A stretch of 64,000 nucleotides of DNA. Source: MGIIa-L3 sp038150305 (GTDB lineage Archaea; Thermoplasmatota; Poseidoniia; Poseidoniales; Poseidoniaceae). The stretch is taken from contig JAYOTG010000006.1 of the NCBI GenBank assembly GCA_038150305.1, positions 1 to 64,000 on the forward strand, given 5' to 3'. Below, one piece after another: positions 7,616 to 16,589 of this stretch (positions are counted from its first letter, which is position 1; each line of letters opens with the position of its first letter). Position numbers and translations under genes: made by a program. The notes beneath the pieces are model-generated. The model made no database searches. It worked only from the letters and a program-made list of their open reading frames with translations, and was not told the origin of the DNA.

Positions 7616-8791
7616 TTAATTCAGCGGGTCCAAACCGTCTTCGAAGCCGTCGAGCAAGCGTTCCCGCAACAGCGGCAAGGTGTCGGCACAAAGAATCAGC
7701 GCCGTCGCGAGGAGGGCACGGCGCCCGCGTTCGAGACCGGCGGCGTGGAGGGCACAGTACACCGCCAAGCCTGCACGCTTGGCCGGCGGCAGGTGGAGGT
7801 ATGGACTGCTGCAACCCATCGCCTGATCCACTGCCTTCATTGCATCGAGACGCTGAGCCGCGTCGCGCATGACGCTGTCGAGGTAGCGAGCAAGTGACTC
7901 GTCCTGTCCTAGGACGCGCGCGACGTCCTCAAGGTGCAGGCCGACTTGGTCGTCGAGCCATTGGGTGTGGCTGGCCGCGTCACGGGCGCGGGGCGTGAAG
8001 AATCCAAGGCGGGACAAGACACCAAGGTGCTTCCTCAGGGCCTTCTTCGCATTCACCATGTGGCGCTTTGCAACCTTCATGTCAAGGCCGCTGCGCTCGA
8101 GGAGGCGCTTTTGCGTGGCGGCCATGTTCGTCGGCGCCTGCGGGTAGCACTCGGCGTACAGCGCCACGGCTGCGGCCGAGATGAGGGCCACCTTTTGCTC
8201 GGGCGCGAGCTTGCTTGCTTCACGTTCAGCCTGTGTGCGACCCGTGCTCGTGCTGCGGCACCAACGACCGCTGGGCTGGATGAATTCCACGTCCTCGTCG
8301 GCTTCTGCAGCGGCGAGAATCGCCTTCCCACGCGGTGTGAGGGTGCCTCCCTTGCTGTCAGGACGGATGGGGCGAATCAGGTCGTCCAAGAGGTTGGCAT
8401 CGTACATGGCGTTGGCCAGCACGGGGCCATTTTCCTCGGCGATCACGTCCCAAACCTTGGCGGCCTGGTGCTGCGCCTGGCTCGGCTTTGCATACGTGTT
8501 GTGCTTCGCCATGCGACGGTACTTGGCACGGTCCTTTGCCGCCACGTCGCGCAAGTCCACCGAACCGGTTCCGATGGTCGTGCCCGTGGCTTCCTTGTGG
8601 TACGGGTTGCCGGTGCGGGTGGTGCCGTGGCCCTCAGGCACGTAGCCCATGGGTTGCGTTGGCGCTGGCGCGGTCAAGCCGCACGCCATGCACTCGAGTT
8701 CGCCACGGTGCTCATCGAGACACAGGCGGCCACCGCACTCTTCGCATCCATTGCCGTTCGTTCCTGCGTTGTTGCTCACTTTGCCAGACAT
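7616..8791 (-). CDS. Divergent TFB (TFIIB)-like transcription factor paralog
   Basis: The 391-residue protein begins with a TFIIB-type zinc ribbon: C16, C19, C34, C37 in CEECG and CMACGL. A B-reader/linker-like segment follows (GTTIGTGSVD, then KYRRMAKHNTYAKPS). The C-terminal two-thirds is helical, as expected for cyclin folds, but only weakly like canonical TFB repeats. ATG 8791 is preceded by GAGGTAATTGGT, a clear Shine-Dalgarno. The transcript probably starts about 80 nt upstream, below a palindromic TATA, and the leader holds a perfect 8-bp hairpin. A canonical TFB is at 29199-30170, so this is likely a specialised or regulatory initiation factor. Confidence 0.65.
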   Translation of the reverse strand: MSGKVSNNAGTNGNGCEECGGRLCLDEHRGELECMACGLTAPAPTQPMGYVPEGHGTTRTGNPYHKEATGTTIGTGSVDLRDVAAKDRAKYRRMAKHNTYAKPSQAQHQAAKVWDVIAEENGPVLANAMYDANLLDDLIRPIRPDSKGGTLTPRGKAILAAAEADEDVEFIQPSGRWCRSTSTGRTQAEREASKLAPEQKVALISAAAVALYAECYPQAPTNMAATQKRLLERSGLDMKVAKRHMVNAKKALRKHLGVLSRLGFFTPRARDAASHTQWLDDQVGLHLEDVARVLGQDESLARYLDSVMRDAAQRLDAMKAVDQAMGCSSPYLHLPPAKRAGLAVYCALHAAGLERGRRALLATALILCADTLPLLRERLLDGFEDGLDPLN

Positions 8792-8830
8792 ACCAATTAC
8801 CTCGGGGTTGCGCCCTACTTGAATGCATCG

Positions 8831-8854
8831 GCCCTGACGGATTGTTGTCAGGGC
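8831..8854. promoter_or_regulatory. Perfect 8-bp inverted repeat in the leader of the TFB-like gene
   Basis: GCCCTGAC at 8831-8838 pairs exactly with GTCAGGGC at 8847-8854 across an 8-nt loop. It lies between the predicted start of transcription (about 8871) and the start codon at 8791. It could be an operator, an mRNA hairpin that controls translation, or an attenuator. No T-run follows it in the direction of transcription, so it is not a simple terminator. Confidence 0.5.
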
Positions 8855-8891
8855 TCGAACAAACAAGAGCAGTTCTTGTTAAGCGCCCGAC

Positions 8892-8901
8892 CTTTATAAA
8901 G
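8892..8901 (-). promoter_or_regulatory. Palindromic TATA box before the TFB-like gene
   Basis: CTTTATAAAG is the strongest TATA-like sequence in this A+T-rich intergenic stretch. Read on the minus strand it would start transcription near 8871, giving an approximately 80-nt leader. Being a perfect palindrome it gives no orientation by itself, but no plus-strand gene lies downstream. Confidence 0.55.
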
Positions 8902-8950
8902 TTGTGGGTTTATGCAATTGCCCTTGCACTCGAGGACTTGGCACAGCAAA

Positions 8951-9700
8951 TCAAAGCATGACTCGCTCAAGAATCCTTGGAAAGAATTTCTCCCAACTCT
9001 TGTGCATGGGGTCGATGATGGTGTAGTGGTCGCCAGGGAGCGGCAAGAGATCCGCAGTGGACCCGCGCGCGATGTAGGCCTCGGCACAAGCCCGGCTCAT
9101 CGCGATGGGCACGTCCTCGTCCTCTTCCCCATGTGCGAGGATCACCGGACACTGCGGCGTCAGTCCAATCGGATTGAGCGCGGTCCATGGCGTGGCCTGG
9201 TCCTCCGCCGGGCTTCCGACCCAACGGCGTACGGCGTCCCCACCATCGGAGAGCGCAGCCGCATCGGCGGCCACGAGATCACTCACCGCAGCTTGTGCCA
9301 CGCACACCTTCGGGTGGCGTTCTGAGAGGGCGGCGACGACGAGCGCAAGATGGCCTCCAGCAGAATGTCCGATGACGGCGGTCCTTGACGCGTCAACGCC
9401 GTCGAGGCCTTCGAGATGGCCCCATGCGCGCAACACGTCGCTGATGGTCTCCTGCCACACGCCCTCGTCGTCGGGACGCCAGCGTCGGTATTCCACGTTC
9501 CACACGATCAGGCCTGCTTCAGCCAAGGCTTCCGCGATGGGCGTCATGAGGCTGCGATCATAGGCCTGCTTCCAGAATCCGCCATGCAGGAGCATGACCG
9601 CAGGCGTGCCGTGTTCGTTGGTGAACGGACCTTCTTCCTTGGGCAGGTGAAGGTCTGCGACGTGGTCTGGCCCGTCGCCCCAACGGATTTCCTTGCGCAC
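8951..9700 (-). CDS. Alpha/beta hydrolase, esterase or kynurenine formamidase-like
   Basis: The fold is clear: oxyanion motif HGGFWKQAYD, nucleophile elbow VIGHSAGGHLAL, acid in LAHGEEDEDVP and histidine in LPGDHYTI. The HGGFW motif followed by GHSAGGH is typical of BD-FAE/kynurenine formamidase-like esterases; the substrate is not evident. I place the start at GTG 9700 (249 residues) because anything further upstream lies inside aspS, which ends at 9738. The gene follows aspS on the same strand. No signal peptide is seen. Confidence 0.8.
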   Translation of the reverse strand: MRKEIRWGDGPDHVADLHLPKEEGPFTNEHGTPAVMLLHGGFWKQAYDRSLMTPIAEALAEAGLIVWNVEYRRWRPDDEGVWQETISDVLRAWGHLEGLDGVDASRTAVIGHSAGGHLALVVAALSERHPKVCVAQAAVSDLVAADAAALSDGGDAVRRWVGSPAEDQATPWTALNPIGLTPQCPVILAHGEEDEDVPIAMSRACAEAYIARGSTADLLPLPGDHYTIIDPMHKSWEKFFPRILERVML

Positions 9701-9737
9701 GAAGGGCGCTGTCCTCGGAGGGGCGTCAACCTGTCGC

Positions 9738-11147
9738 TCAGGGGCAGACGCGGCGTCGGTCGCGTGGGAAGAGCACCGTTTCCCGGACGTTCTTGGCCCC
9801 GGTGAGCACCATGAGGATGCGCTCCACGCCAAGGCCCCAACCGGCATGCGGCGGCACGCCGTGGCGGAATCCCGCGACGTAGAATTCGAACTCTTCAGGG
9901 TCAAGATCCATGTCGCGCAAGTTGTCGCACAGCACATCGATGCGGTGTTCTCGCTGTCCGCCAGAGGTCATCTCGTCGCGGCCGAAGTTGAGGTCAAATC
10001 CACGGCTCAGTTGTCGTCCTGTGGAGCCGTCTTCACCCTCGACGTGGTGGATGTAGAAGGGCTTCAGGTCCATCGGCCAGCGCGGGATGAAGTAGAATTG
10101 CGGCAGCCCTTGGGCGAGCAGATCGCTGTTCTCGGCGTCGATGTCGTCACCCCACTCAATGGAACCACCGCGTTCCTTGATGATGCGAATGGCATCGTCG
10201 TACTCGACGCGAGGGAAAGGCAGCTCGGGAACGATGACCTCGATGGGCTCCTCGTCCTGACTTGCCCGCCAATCGTTGATGGCCTGGATGTGGCCTTGGC
10301 AGGCTGCGTCGTTCGAGACCGATGACCAGATGTGGTGCAGCATGCGCTCGAGGACGCCCATGACGTCGTCATCGGTCGACCACGAGGATTCGATGTCGAA
10401 GGAAATGAACTCGTTGAGGTGCCGATAGGTGTCGTGCTTCTCGGCGCGGAAGGCGGGGCCGATCTCAAAGACGCGCTCCAGGCCTCCGCTCATGCAGAGT
10501 TGCTTGAACAATTGCGGCGATTGGTTCAGGAAAGCCGGTGTGTCGAAGTAGGTCATCGGGAACAAATCCGTTCCGCCTTCGGTGGCCGTGGCCACGATTT
10601 TCGGAGTGTGGGTTTCGATGAACCCCTCGGTAATGAGGTGTTCACGGCCGTATTGGAGGACCTTGGCACGCAGGCGGAACATGGCGTTGACGTGTGCCCT
10701 CCTGAGGTCGAGGAAACGGTTGTCCAATCGAGTGTCCAAACCAACGCCGACGGTGTCGGTGACCCCGAGCGGAAGCGGAGCCTCGGCCGCTGCGATGACC
10801 GAAATGGAGCTGGCCAGCACCTCGTACGCGGGAGGTGGAGGTGTTTCACCTTCCTTGGTCTTCGGCGGGCGCTTCTGAGCCACCGTGCCGGTCACGGTCA
10901 GCGTGCTCTCTCGGGTCAAACCTTGGAGGAGGCTCAGCTGATCTTCGCCAAGCGTGTCGGCTTTGGCAAAGACCTGGGTCATGCCCGTGCCGTCGCGAAG
11001 GTCGGCGAAGCAGATCGCGCCCTTGCCACGGCTCGCGTGCAAAAATCCGGCAACAGTAACTTCTTGGCCGACAAGCTCCGCTCCTTTGCGTTGGATGTCG
11101 CCAAGCGTGTGGGTGCGGTAGGTCGTGGGGTGCCACGTCTCGTCCAT
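9738..11147 (-). CDS. aspS: Aspartate--tRNA ligase, archaeal type
   Basis: This class IIb synthetase has 469 residues. An N-terminal OB-fold anticodon-binding domain (VTVAGFLHASRGKGAICFADLRDG) is followed by the catalytic core with motif 2 at FEIGPAFRAEKHDTYRHLNE and motif 3 at GWGLGVERILMVLTGAKNV. It ends ETVLFPRDRRRVCP, as archaeal AspRS does. I cannot tell from sequence whether it also charges tRNA-Asn. ATG 11147 is the start, since longer frames run into the divergent metK promoter. Divergent spacing to metK is 97 bp. Confidence 0.9.
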   Translation of the reverse strand: MDETWHPTTYRTHTLGDIQRKGAELVGQEVTVAGFLHASRGKGAICFADLRDGTGMTQVFAKADTLGEDQLSLLQGLTRESTLTVTGTVAQKRPPKTKEGETPPPPAYEVLASSISVIAAAEAPLPLGVTDTVGVGLDTRLDNRFLDLRRAHVNAMFRLRAKVLQYGREHLITEGFIETHTPKIVATATEGGTDLFPMTYFDTPAFLNQSPQLFKQLCMSGGLERVFEIGPAFRAEKHDTYRHLNEFISFDIESSWSTDDDVMGVLERMLHHIWSSVSNDAACQGHIQAINDWRASQDEEPIEVIVPELPFPRVEYDDAIRIIKERGGSIEWGDDIDAENSDLLAQGLPQFYFIPRWPMDLKPFYIHHVEGEDGSTGRQLSRGFDLNFGRDEMTSGGQREHRIDVLCDNLRDMDLDPEEFEFYVAGFRHGVPPHAGWGLGVERILMVLTGAKNVRETVLFPRDRRRVCP

Positions 11148-11214
11148 GCTTGCTGCCGACCCCCGTCGCTCATCAAGCCATCGTCCTGAACGCTTCTCCT
11201 GCACGAGGCGACCC

Positions 11215-11222
11215 TTCATATG
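11215..11222 (+). promoter_or_regulatory. TATA-like box of metK
   Basis: TTCATATG is centred 26.5 bp before the metK ATG at 11245. It is one base from the TTCATAAG box found before the thioredoxin-surface gene and sufC, and its spacing predicts a leaderless mRNA. Confidence 0.45.
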
Positions 11223-11244
11223 CGTCGCTTTCAGCGCAACGGCC

Positions 11245-12477
11245 ATGACCGTCGAGTTGTTCACGTCCGAATCGGTGACTTCAGGTCACCCTGACAAACT
11301 CTGCGACGCCATCTCCGACACCATCGTCGACGCCTGCCTGGCGGTGGACCCGCACGCCCGTGTTGCGGTGGAGACCTTGGTGAAGGGCGCGCCTGACAAG
11401 AGCATCATCGTGTTGGCGGGTGAGGTTTCGTTGAGCGGCGATGCACCGGATTACGAAGCCCTTGCTCGCTCGGCCGCCGGAGCCATCGGTTACGCCAACC
11501 ATGCCATCGGTATGGACGCGACCAACCCCGACCTGACGGACGTTCACGTGCACATCACCACGCAAGCCGCGAACATCGCGCAGGGCGTCAACGACCTTGG
11601 AGCCGACCAAGGTGCGGGCGACCAAGGCCTCATGTTTGGCTATGCCTGCGACGAAACCGAGGCTTACGACGACCTCAAGGGCCGGTATTTTCCCCTCGCC
11701 GCTGCGCTTTCGCAGCGCTTGACGCGCCGGCTCACCACGGTCCGTGAGGAGGGCATTCTCCCGTGGGCGCGCCCTGACGGAAAGTCCCAGGTCACGGTAC
11801 GCTACGAAGAAGGCGCAGCGCCCTTGGTGGACACGGTCGTGATTGCGATTCAGCACGACGATGCGCTCATCGACGTGCACGGCAGCGAAGAAGCCGAGCG
11901 CGCCTTCGTCGAGCAGGAGGTTCGCGAGAAGGTGGTCGAGGTTGCGATTCCAGCCGCCTTGTTGCCTGCGGATTACCGCCTTGTGGTCAACGGAACCGGT
12001 CGGTTCGCGGATCCAGGTGGCCCGCATGCGGATGCAGGCTTGACCGGTCGAAAGATCATCGTCGACACCTACGGTGGCATGGGCCGTCATGGCGGTGGGG
12101 CCTTCTCTGGAAAGGACCCCTCCAAGGTTGACCGGTCGGCGGCCTACGCCGCCCGGTGGGCGGCAAAGCACGTGGTTGCAGCTGGCCTTGCCTCACAATG
12201 CGAGATTCAGTTGGCCTACGTGATTGGCGTCGCCGAACCCGTGAGCCTCCGCGCCGAATCCTTCGGAACGGGGACGATGGACGACAAGTCACTGTCCAAC
12301 CTTGTCGGGGATGTCTTTGACTTCCGGCCGGCGGCCATCGCGTCTCGGTTGAACTTGCTCCAGCCGATTTACGCCCCGACCGCTGCAGGAGGTCACTTTG
12401 GCCGCCACGCCGGAACCGACGGGACCTTCCCCTGGGAAGCCTTGGACCCGGCCATTCTGGACGCACTCCGCTCTTGA
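11245..12477 (+). CDS. metK: S-adenosylmethionine synthetase, bacterial type
   Basis: MetK makes S-adenosylmethionine from ATP and methionine. The 410-residue protein has bacterial-type motifs: SVTSGHPDKLCDAISDTIVD near the start, GAGDQGLMFGYACDET, and the loop TYGGMGRHGGGAFSGKDPSK with DRSAAYAARW. Most archaea instead use a diverged archaeal-type enzyme, so this form probably entered by transfer from bacteria, though base use now matches the neighbours. ATG 11245 is chosen because the family N terminus begins there and a TATA-like box lies 26.5 bp upstream. Confidence 0.93.
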   Translation: MTVELFTSESVTSGHPDKLCDAISDTIVDACLAVDPHARVAVETLVKGAPDKSIIVLAGEVSLSGDAPDYEALARSAAGAIGYANHAIGMDATNPDLTDVHVHITTQAANIAQGVNDLGADQGAGDQGLMFGYACDETEAYDDLKGRYFPLAAALSQRLTRRLTTVREEGILPWARPDGKSQVTVRYEEGAAPLVDTVVIAIQHDDALIDVHGSEEAERAFVEQEVREKVVEVAIPAALLPADYRLVVNGTGRFADPGGPHADAGLTGRKIIVDTYGGMGRHGGGAFSGKDPSKVDRSAAYAARWAAKHVVAAGLASQCEIQLAYVIGVAEPVSLRAESFGTGTMDDKSLSNLVGDVFDFRPAAIASRLNLLQPIYAPTAAGGHFGRHAGTDGTFPWEALDPAILDALRS

Positions 12478-12551
12478 GGCGAAGTGTCGGTTCATCCGAC
12501 CGAAATTGCGGTGGCCTCAAGAGGCATCGGCCCGAGGCACCAACGGTTCCC

Positions 12552-15500
12552 ATGACGACAGAACGCCGCTCCGCCGTCGTCCTCGTGGTTTCTCTGCTTC
12601 TGGTGAGCCTCAGCCCAATCATCGGCTCAGCAGCAGCCGACGATGCCATTCACCTTTCTGTTGACGTTCAACACGTGGTGCTGACGCCCGGTGCCGCGAC
12701 CAATGTGACCCTCACGATCACCAACAACGGCTCCTCCATCGACAGCTTCGATGTCGAGGTGGACAACGCCTCCCTCCACCCGTCATGGGAGGTTCTGGCG
12801 TTGGATGCAACCGTCACCAACGTCTTCCCAACGTGGTCAAAGAACACCACCATTGTTGTCCGCTTGGACGGGATGGGGGTTCCTTCCCATGCGGACACGG
12901 TCGAGCTGGTGGTTTCGGACGCAGACGGTACGGCGGAGACCCGCCTCACCCTCGCTCTCTCCGTGGCGGACGTACACGCTCCGCGCATCGAAGCCTCGGG
13001 AGCAGGGAACGGTGGACTCGTGGTGCTCCAGCCTGGTGATGTCGTCGACGTGACCGTTCCCGTCCACAACGACGGCAACGTGGTCGACACCATGTTGCTC
13101 GACGTCAACGCCAACCCTGATCTGGCAGGCTTCTGGGCCAATTGGTCGTCCACCGGCGGTTCAGAGAACGTCTCCAGCAACCAAACCGGTGGCAACAGTA
13201 CGACTTCCTATGAGGTCTTGATGTACGGCAATTCCTACACCGCGGCCAATGGTCTTGACGGCCTTGTGCAGGACCTTCTGAGGGAGGTTGGTGATGCCAA
13301 CGTGTCGGCCAATGCCGGCGGAGGCATGACCCTCGAAGGCCACCGTGCCAAGGTCAACGCCAGCGGAGATGCGTGGAACACCAGCCTAAGCGGTCAGGCC
13401 TGGGACATGGTTGTGCTCCAAGATCAGTCGCAGATTCCTGGCTTCCCCCGCACCCAATCGGATTGGGTGGATTCCAAGGACGCCGCCATCGCGCTCACCG
13501 AGCGCATCGATGACGAGGGCGCTGACGTCATGCTGCTGATGACGTGGGGGCGCCGCTCCGGTGACAGCATGAACAGCGTGAGGTACCCAAATTTCACGGC
13601 CATGAACGACCATCTCCTGCAAGGCTACCTCGATTACGCCAACAACGCGACCAGCGCCCATCCCTCTGCCTCGGTGTTCGTGGCTCCAGTTGGTCTCGCT
13701 TTCGCGAAGATTCACGACGATCTTTTGGCGATAGGCACCGCCCCTGACCAGAGCGGGACCTTGTTCCATGACCTCTACACCAGCGACGGATCACATCCCT
13801 CGTTGCATGGTTCCTACCTTGCTGCAGCAACCCTCCATGCCGCCATCCATGGCGGTTCTCCCGTCGGTCTTGCCTTGCCAAGCGGCATCAACGCCAGCGC
13901 AGGTCAGACCCTGCAGTTGGCGGCCGCGCACGCGGTGTTCAACGCGACCTCGTCGTGGACCTATCCATGGACCGCGAGCGGTTCCGGCACCTCGGCCTCG
14001 GCTGTGGTCGGAGGCGACCTCCTCGCTTTGTTCAGCGATGACGTGATTGAGAACGTGAGCGCGTTCTCTTCGCAAAGCGCGACGCTCCGGCTCGAGGTGG
14101 CGCCAAACGCTGTGCCCGGAGATGTCGGTTTGGACCTCGTGGTGGCGTCAACTCAGGGCAACATCACGTCCAGCAGCACGCTGGTCGTTCGCATCGAAGC
14201 CGTGCCTGATCTCGCGATTGGAAACATCGATCCGTCCCAGCTGTTGCCCTTTGGCGTCGCTTCACAGACGTCGGTGGAGGTGACCAACACGGGTACGTCT
14301 GCAGCGGAGTGGACATGGTCGCTCGGGGCCAACGGTGCTGCAAGCTGCGTGTGGGACCTGCTGGACATGTCCAGCTCATTCACCGGCCCCGGGGACGTGG
14401 ACACAGTCGGCCTCTCGGTCGAGGTGCCTCCTGCCTCCTCATGGCCTTCAGGGGTTCAGGAAGTCTGCGAGGTGGAACTCATCGCCTCATGGGCCAACGA
14501 CAGTTCGGTGCAGGTCAGCCGTACCGTTGGTTTCGTGGTCGATGAACGGGTGGACTCGACCTTTGACGCACCAATGTCGGTCGACGTTGACGTCGAAACA
14601 GGCACCATGTGGCAGGCCACCTTCCAAAACGCAGGCTCCCACGACCTGAGCGTGACGTTGACCTTGATGGCACCGTCGCCGCCGCTCGATGCATGCGACG
14701 GCCGGATGTCGACGTCATTGTCATCCTCTTCGACGCAAACCGTCGCGGCGGGTACAACGGGCGTGTGGTCCTTTGAGACCACCGTTGACGCGACCGATTC
14801 ATGCGCGCTGACGCTCGAAGCCTCCACGGTTCATGGCGTGGTTACGGAGACCGTTCAACTCACGCCCGCTGACCATGCGGCACTCACCGTTGAGGGGCCA
14901 AGCGATGCTCGTGTGGTGGTGGAGGCCGGCAGCGCTGCTGAGGTGAACCTGACCCTCGACCTCACAGGAACCGAGGACCTTGCTCTCGTGCTCAGCACGG
15001 TTGGCCTCCCGGGTGGCGTGACCATCAGTGACGTGTCTGGAGCCACCTCGTATTCCCTTTCCTCGCTCGCACCGTCCATGATCGTGACCCTAGCCGTGGT
15101 CGCTGGACCCGAAGCGACCACGGGAGACCATGACGTCACCTTGACCTTCACCGACAGCACGCATGGCTCATGGGCACTGGAGCTGGCGGTGCAAGTGGGC
15201 GCTCGCCGTGGCGTTGACGTCGTCGCCACCTCTGGGGACGGGCAAGGGGACGATGTGCCGCAAGACGTCGACACGCCCCATCCAGGAGCGCCGACCTTGG
15301 GCGGGCTCGCTCAAGTGACGACCAGCATGACCGTGGTCAACACAGGGGCCAATCCTGCGACGTTCGTGCTGGATGCTTCCACCGTGCACGGAAGCCAGGA
15401 GCTCGCCGTCACCCTCGAGCAGGACGTGGTGAGCCTTGCTGCAGGCGAGAGTGCGGTCATTTCTGTTCATCTCAGCCTCGATGGCTCTGCTGTGAACGGT

Positions 15501-16589
15501 GAGGTGTTTCACGTGGCGCTGACGGCCACCTCTTCCTTGGACAGCGCTGTTTCTGACGCAGTGATTCAGTCGGTCGTCTATCGCTCGCAGCAGGTGACCC
15601 TCGTCCTTGATGCCGACGCCACGAACGTCGAGGCTGGAGGTACTGTGTCTGGCACCCTTCGCCTTTCCACCCGCGTCGATGACCGGTTGTCCCTTTCAGC
15701 GTCTGGCGCCACATGCGATCTCCCAGGTCCAATGAACCTGAGCGGCTCAAGTGAACCGCTGGCTTGGTCGTGTACCATCGCCGAAACCGCGTCGGCGGGT
15801 CTTCTCGCGTTGAACGTCAGCGTTCGCAGCGCGGTTGGCGCCCTTGGAGCGGACGTCGTGGCCGGCGACGCCGTCGTGGTCACGGTGTTGCCGTCCTGGT
15901 CCGAGGCAGGCCCCCTCGAGGTGGTGGTCGAAGACGACGCCCTGTCGATCGAGACGAGCGGCTCGTCCACCACCGTGGTTCGAATCACCAACACGGCCAA
16001 CGCGTTGGCCGAGGGTGAACTGGAACTTGCAGGCTCGAACCTCGCCTACCTTCAGACCACGTGGGTCAGGCTCGGGGACGGTGCTCGAACGAGCAGTTTC
16101 TCGCTCGAGCCAGGAGCGTCGGCCCGCTACACCCTCGAGATGGTCCGCTTGACCACGAGCGCGTCCACCGCGGAGCCTGAGGTGCTTGCGACCTACACCT
16201 TGGCGGGCGTTGAGCGGTCGGACAGCGGCGGTACGATCGCCGTTGATCTTCCCGGGCCAACTTTGCCTCCTGGAGGCTTGGATCTTGGCTTCGCCCAGTT
16301 GAGCAACCAAGATTCCCTGATTGGTTTGACGTCAGGGTGGGTTGTTGCGCTGTTGCTTTTCGGCCTGCTTCGCATTCGTCGATCCTCGAACGCGCCAACC
16401 GAGGAAGAGCCTGATAAGGAACCCGAAGAGGAACCCGTTGAATTGGGTCACAACGAAGCGCGGATTGAGGACGGGAACAGGGTGGCTTGCCCGAGTTGCG
16501 AGGCCGTGCTCGGCGTACCCGCCGGGAGTGAGCCCCCATTCAGGTTCACGTGCCCAACCTGCCAATCGAGCATCCGTGTCTTGCCCTAA
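12552..16589 (+). CDS. Giant exported membrane-anchored protein with an inserted SGNH/GDSL esterase-like domain
   Basis: The 1345-residue protein has a signal peptide (AVVLVVSLLLVSLSPIIGSA), many CARDB/NEW3-like beta-sandwich domains, one membrane helix (about 1256-1275) and a short cytosolic zinc ribbon (C1313, C1316, C1334, C1337). Residues about 220-465 form an SGNH-hydrolase-like domain: MYGNSYT (S228), VVLQDQS and DGSHPSLHGSY (D412, H415, the usual DxxH). This domain seems to interrupt a beta-sandwich that starts near GFWANW and resumes near LFSDDVIENVSA. It is probably a surface esterase or deacetylase acting on polysaccharide or lipid; that is inference. Confidence 0.75.
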   Translation: MTTERRSAVVLVVSLLLVSLSPIIGSAAADDAIHLSVDVQHVVLTPGAATNVTLTITNNGSSIDSFDVEVDNASLHPSWEVLALDATVTNVFPTWSKNTTIVVRLDGMGVPSHADTVELVVSDADGTAETRLTLALSVADVHAPRIEASGAGNGGLVVLQPGDVVDVTVPVHNDGNVVDTMLLDVNANPDLAGFWANWSSTGGSENVSSNQTGGNSTTSYEVLMYGNSYTAANGLDGLVQDLLREVGDANVSANAGGGMTLEGHRAKVNASGDAWNTSLSGQAWDMVVLQDQSQIPGFPRTQSDWVDSKDAAIALTERIDDEGADVMLLMTWGRRSGDSMNSVRYPNFTAMNDHLLQGYLDYANNATSAHPSASVFVAPVGLAFAKIHDDLLAIGTAPDQSGTLFHDLYTSDGSHPSLHGSYLAAATLHAAIHGGSPVGLALPSGINASAGQTLQLAAAHAVFNATSSWTYPWTASGSGTSASAVVGGDLLALFSDDVIENVSAFSSQSATLRLEVAPNAVPGDVGLDLVVASTQGNITSSSTLVVRIEAVPDLAIGNIDPSQLLPFGVASQTSVEVTNTGTSAAEWTWSLGANGAASCVWDLLDMSSSFTGPGDVDTVGLSVEVPPASSWPSGVQEVCEVELIASWANDSSVQVSRTVGFVVDERVDSTFDAPMSVDVDVETGTMWQATFQNAGSHDLSVTLTLMAPSPPLDACDGRMSTSLSSSSTQTVAAGTTGVWSFETTVDATDSCALTLEASTVHGVVTETVQLTPADHAALTVEGPSDARVVVEAGSAAEVNLTLDLTGTEDLALVLSTVGLPGGVTISDVSGATSYSLSSLAPSMIVTLAVVAGPEATTGDHDVTLTFTDSTHGSWALELAVQVGARRGVDVVATSGDGQGDDVPQDVDTPHPGAPTLGGLAQVTTSMTVVNTGANPATFVLDASTVHGSQELAVTLEQDVVSLAAGESAVISVHLSLDGSAVNGEVFHVALTATSSLDSAVSDAVIQSVVYRSQQVTLVLDADATNVEAGGTVSGTLRLSTRVDDRLSLSASGATCDLPGPMNLSGSSEPLAWSCTIAETASAGLLALNVSVRSAVGALGADVVAGDAVVVTVLPSWSEAGPLEVVVEDDALSIETSGSSTTVVRITNTANALAEGELELAGSNLAYLQTTWVRLGDGARTSSFSLEPGASARYTLEMVRLTTSASTAEPEVLATYTLAGVERSDSGGTIAVDLPGPTLPPGGLDLGFAQLSNQDSLIGLTSGWVVALLLFGLLRIRRSSNAPTEEEPDKEPEEEPVELGHNEARIEDGNRVACPSCEAVLGVPAGSEPPFRFTCPTCQSSIRVLP

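Noticed and set aside
8831..8854. Rho-independent-like terminator of the upstream hydrolase
   Set aside because: The hairpin lies downstream of the TATA box of the next gene and has no T-run after it, so a regulatory role is more likely.
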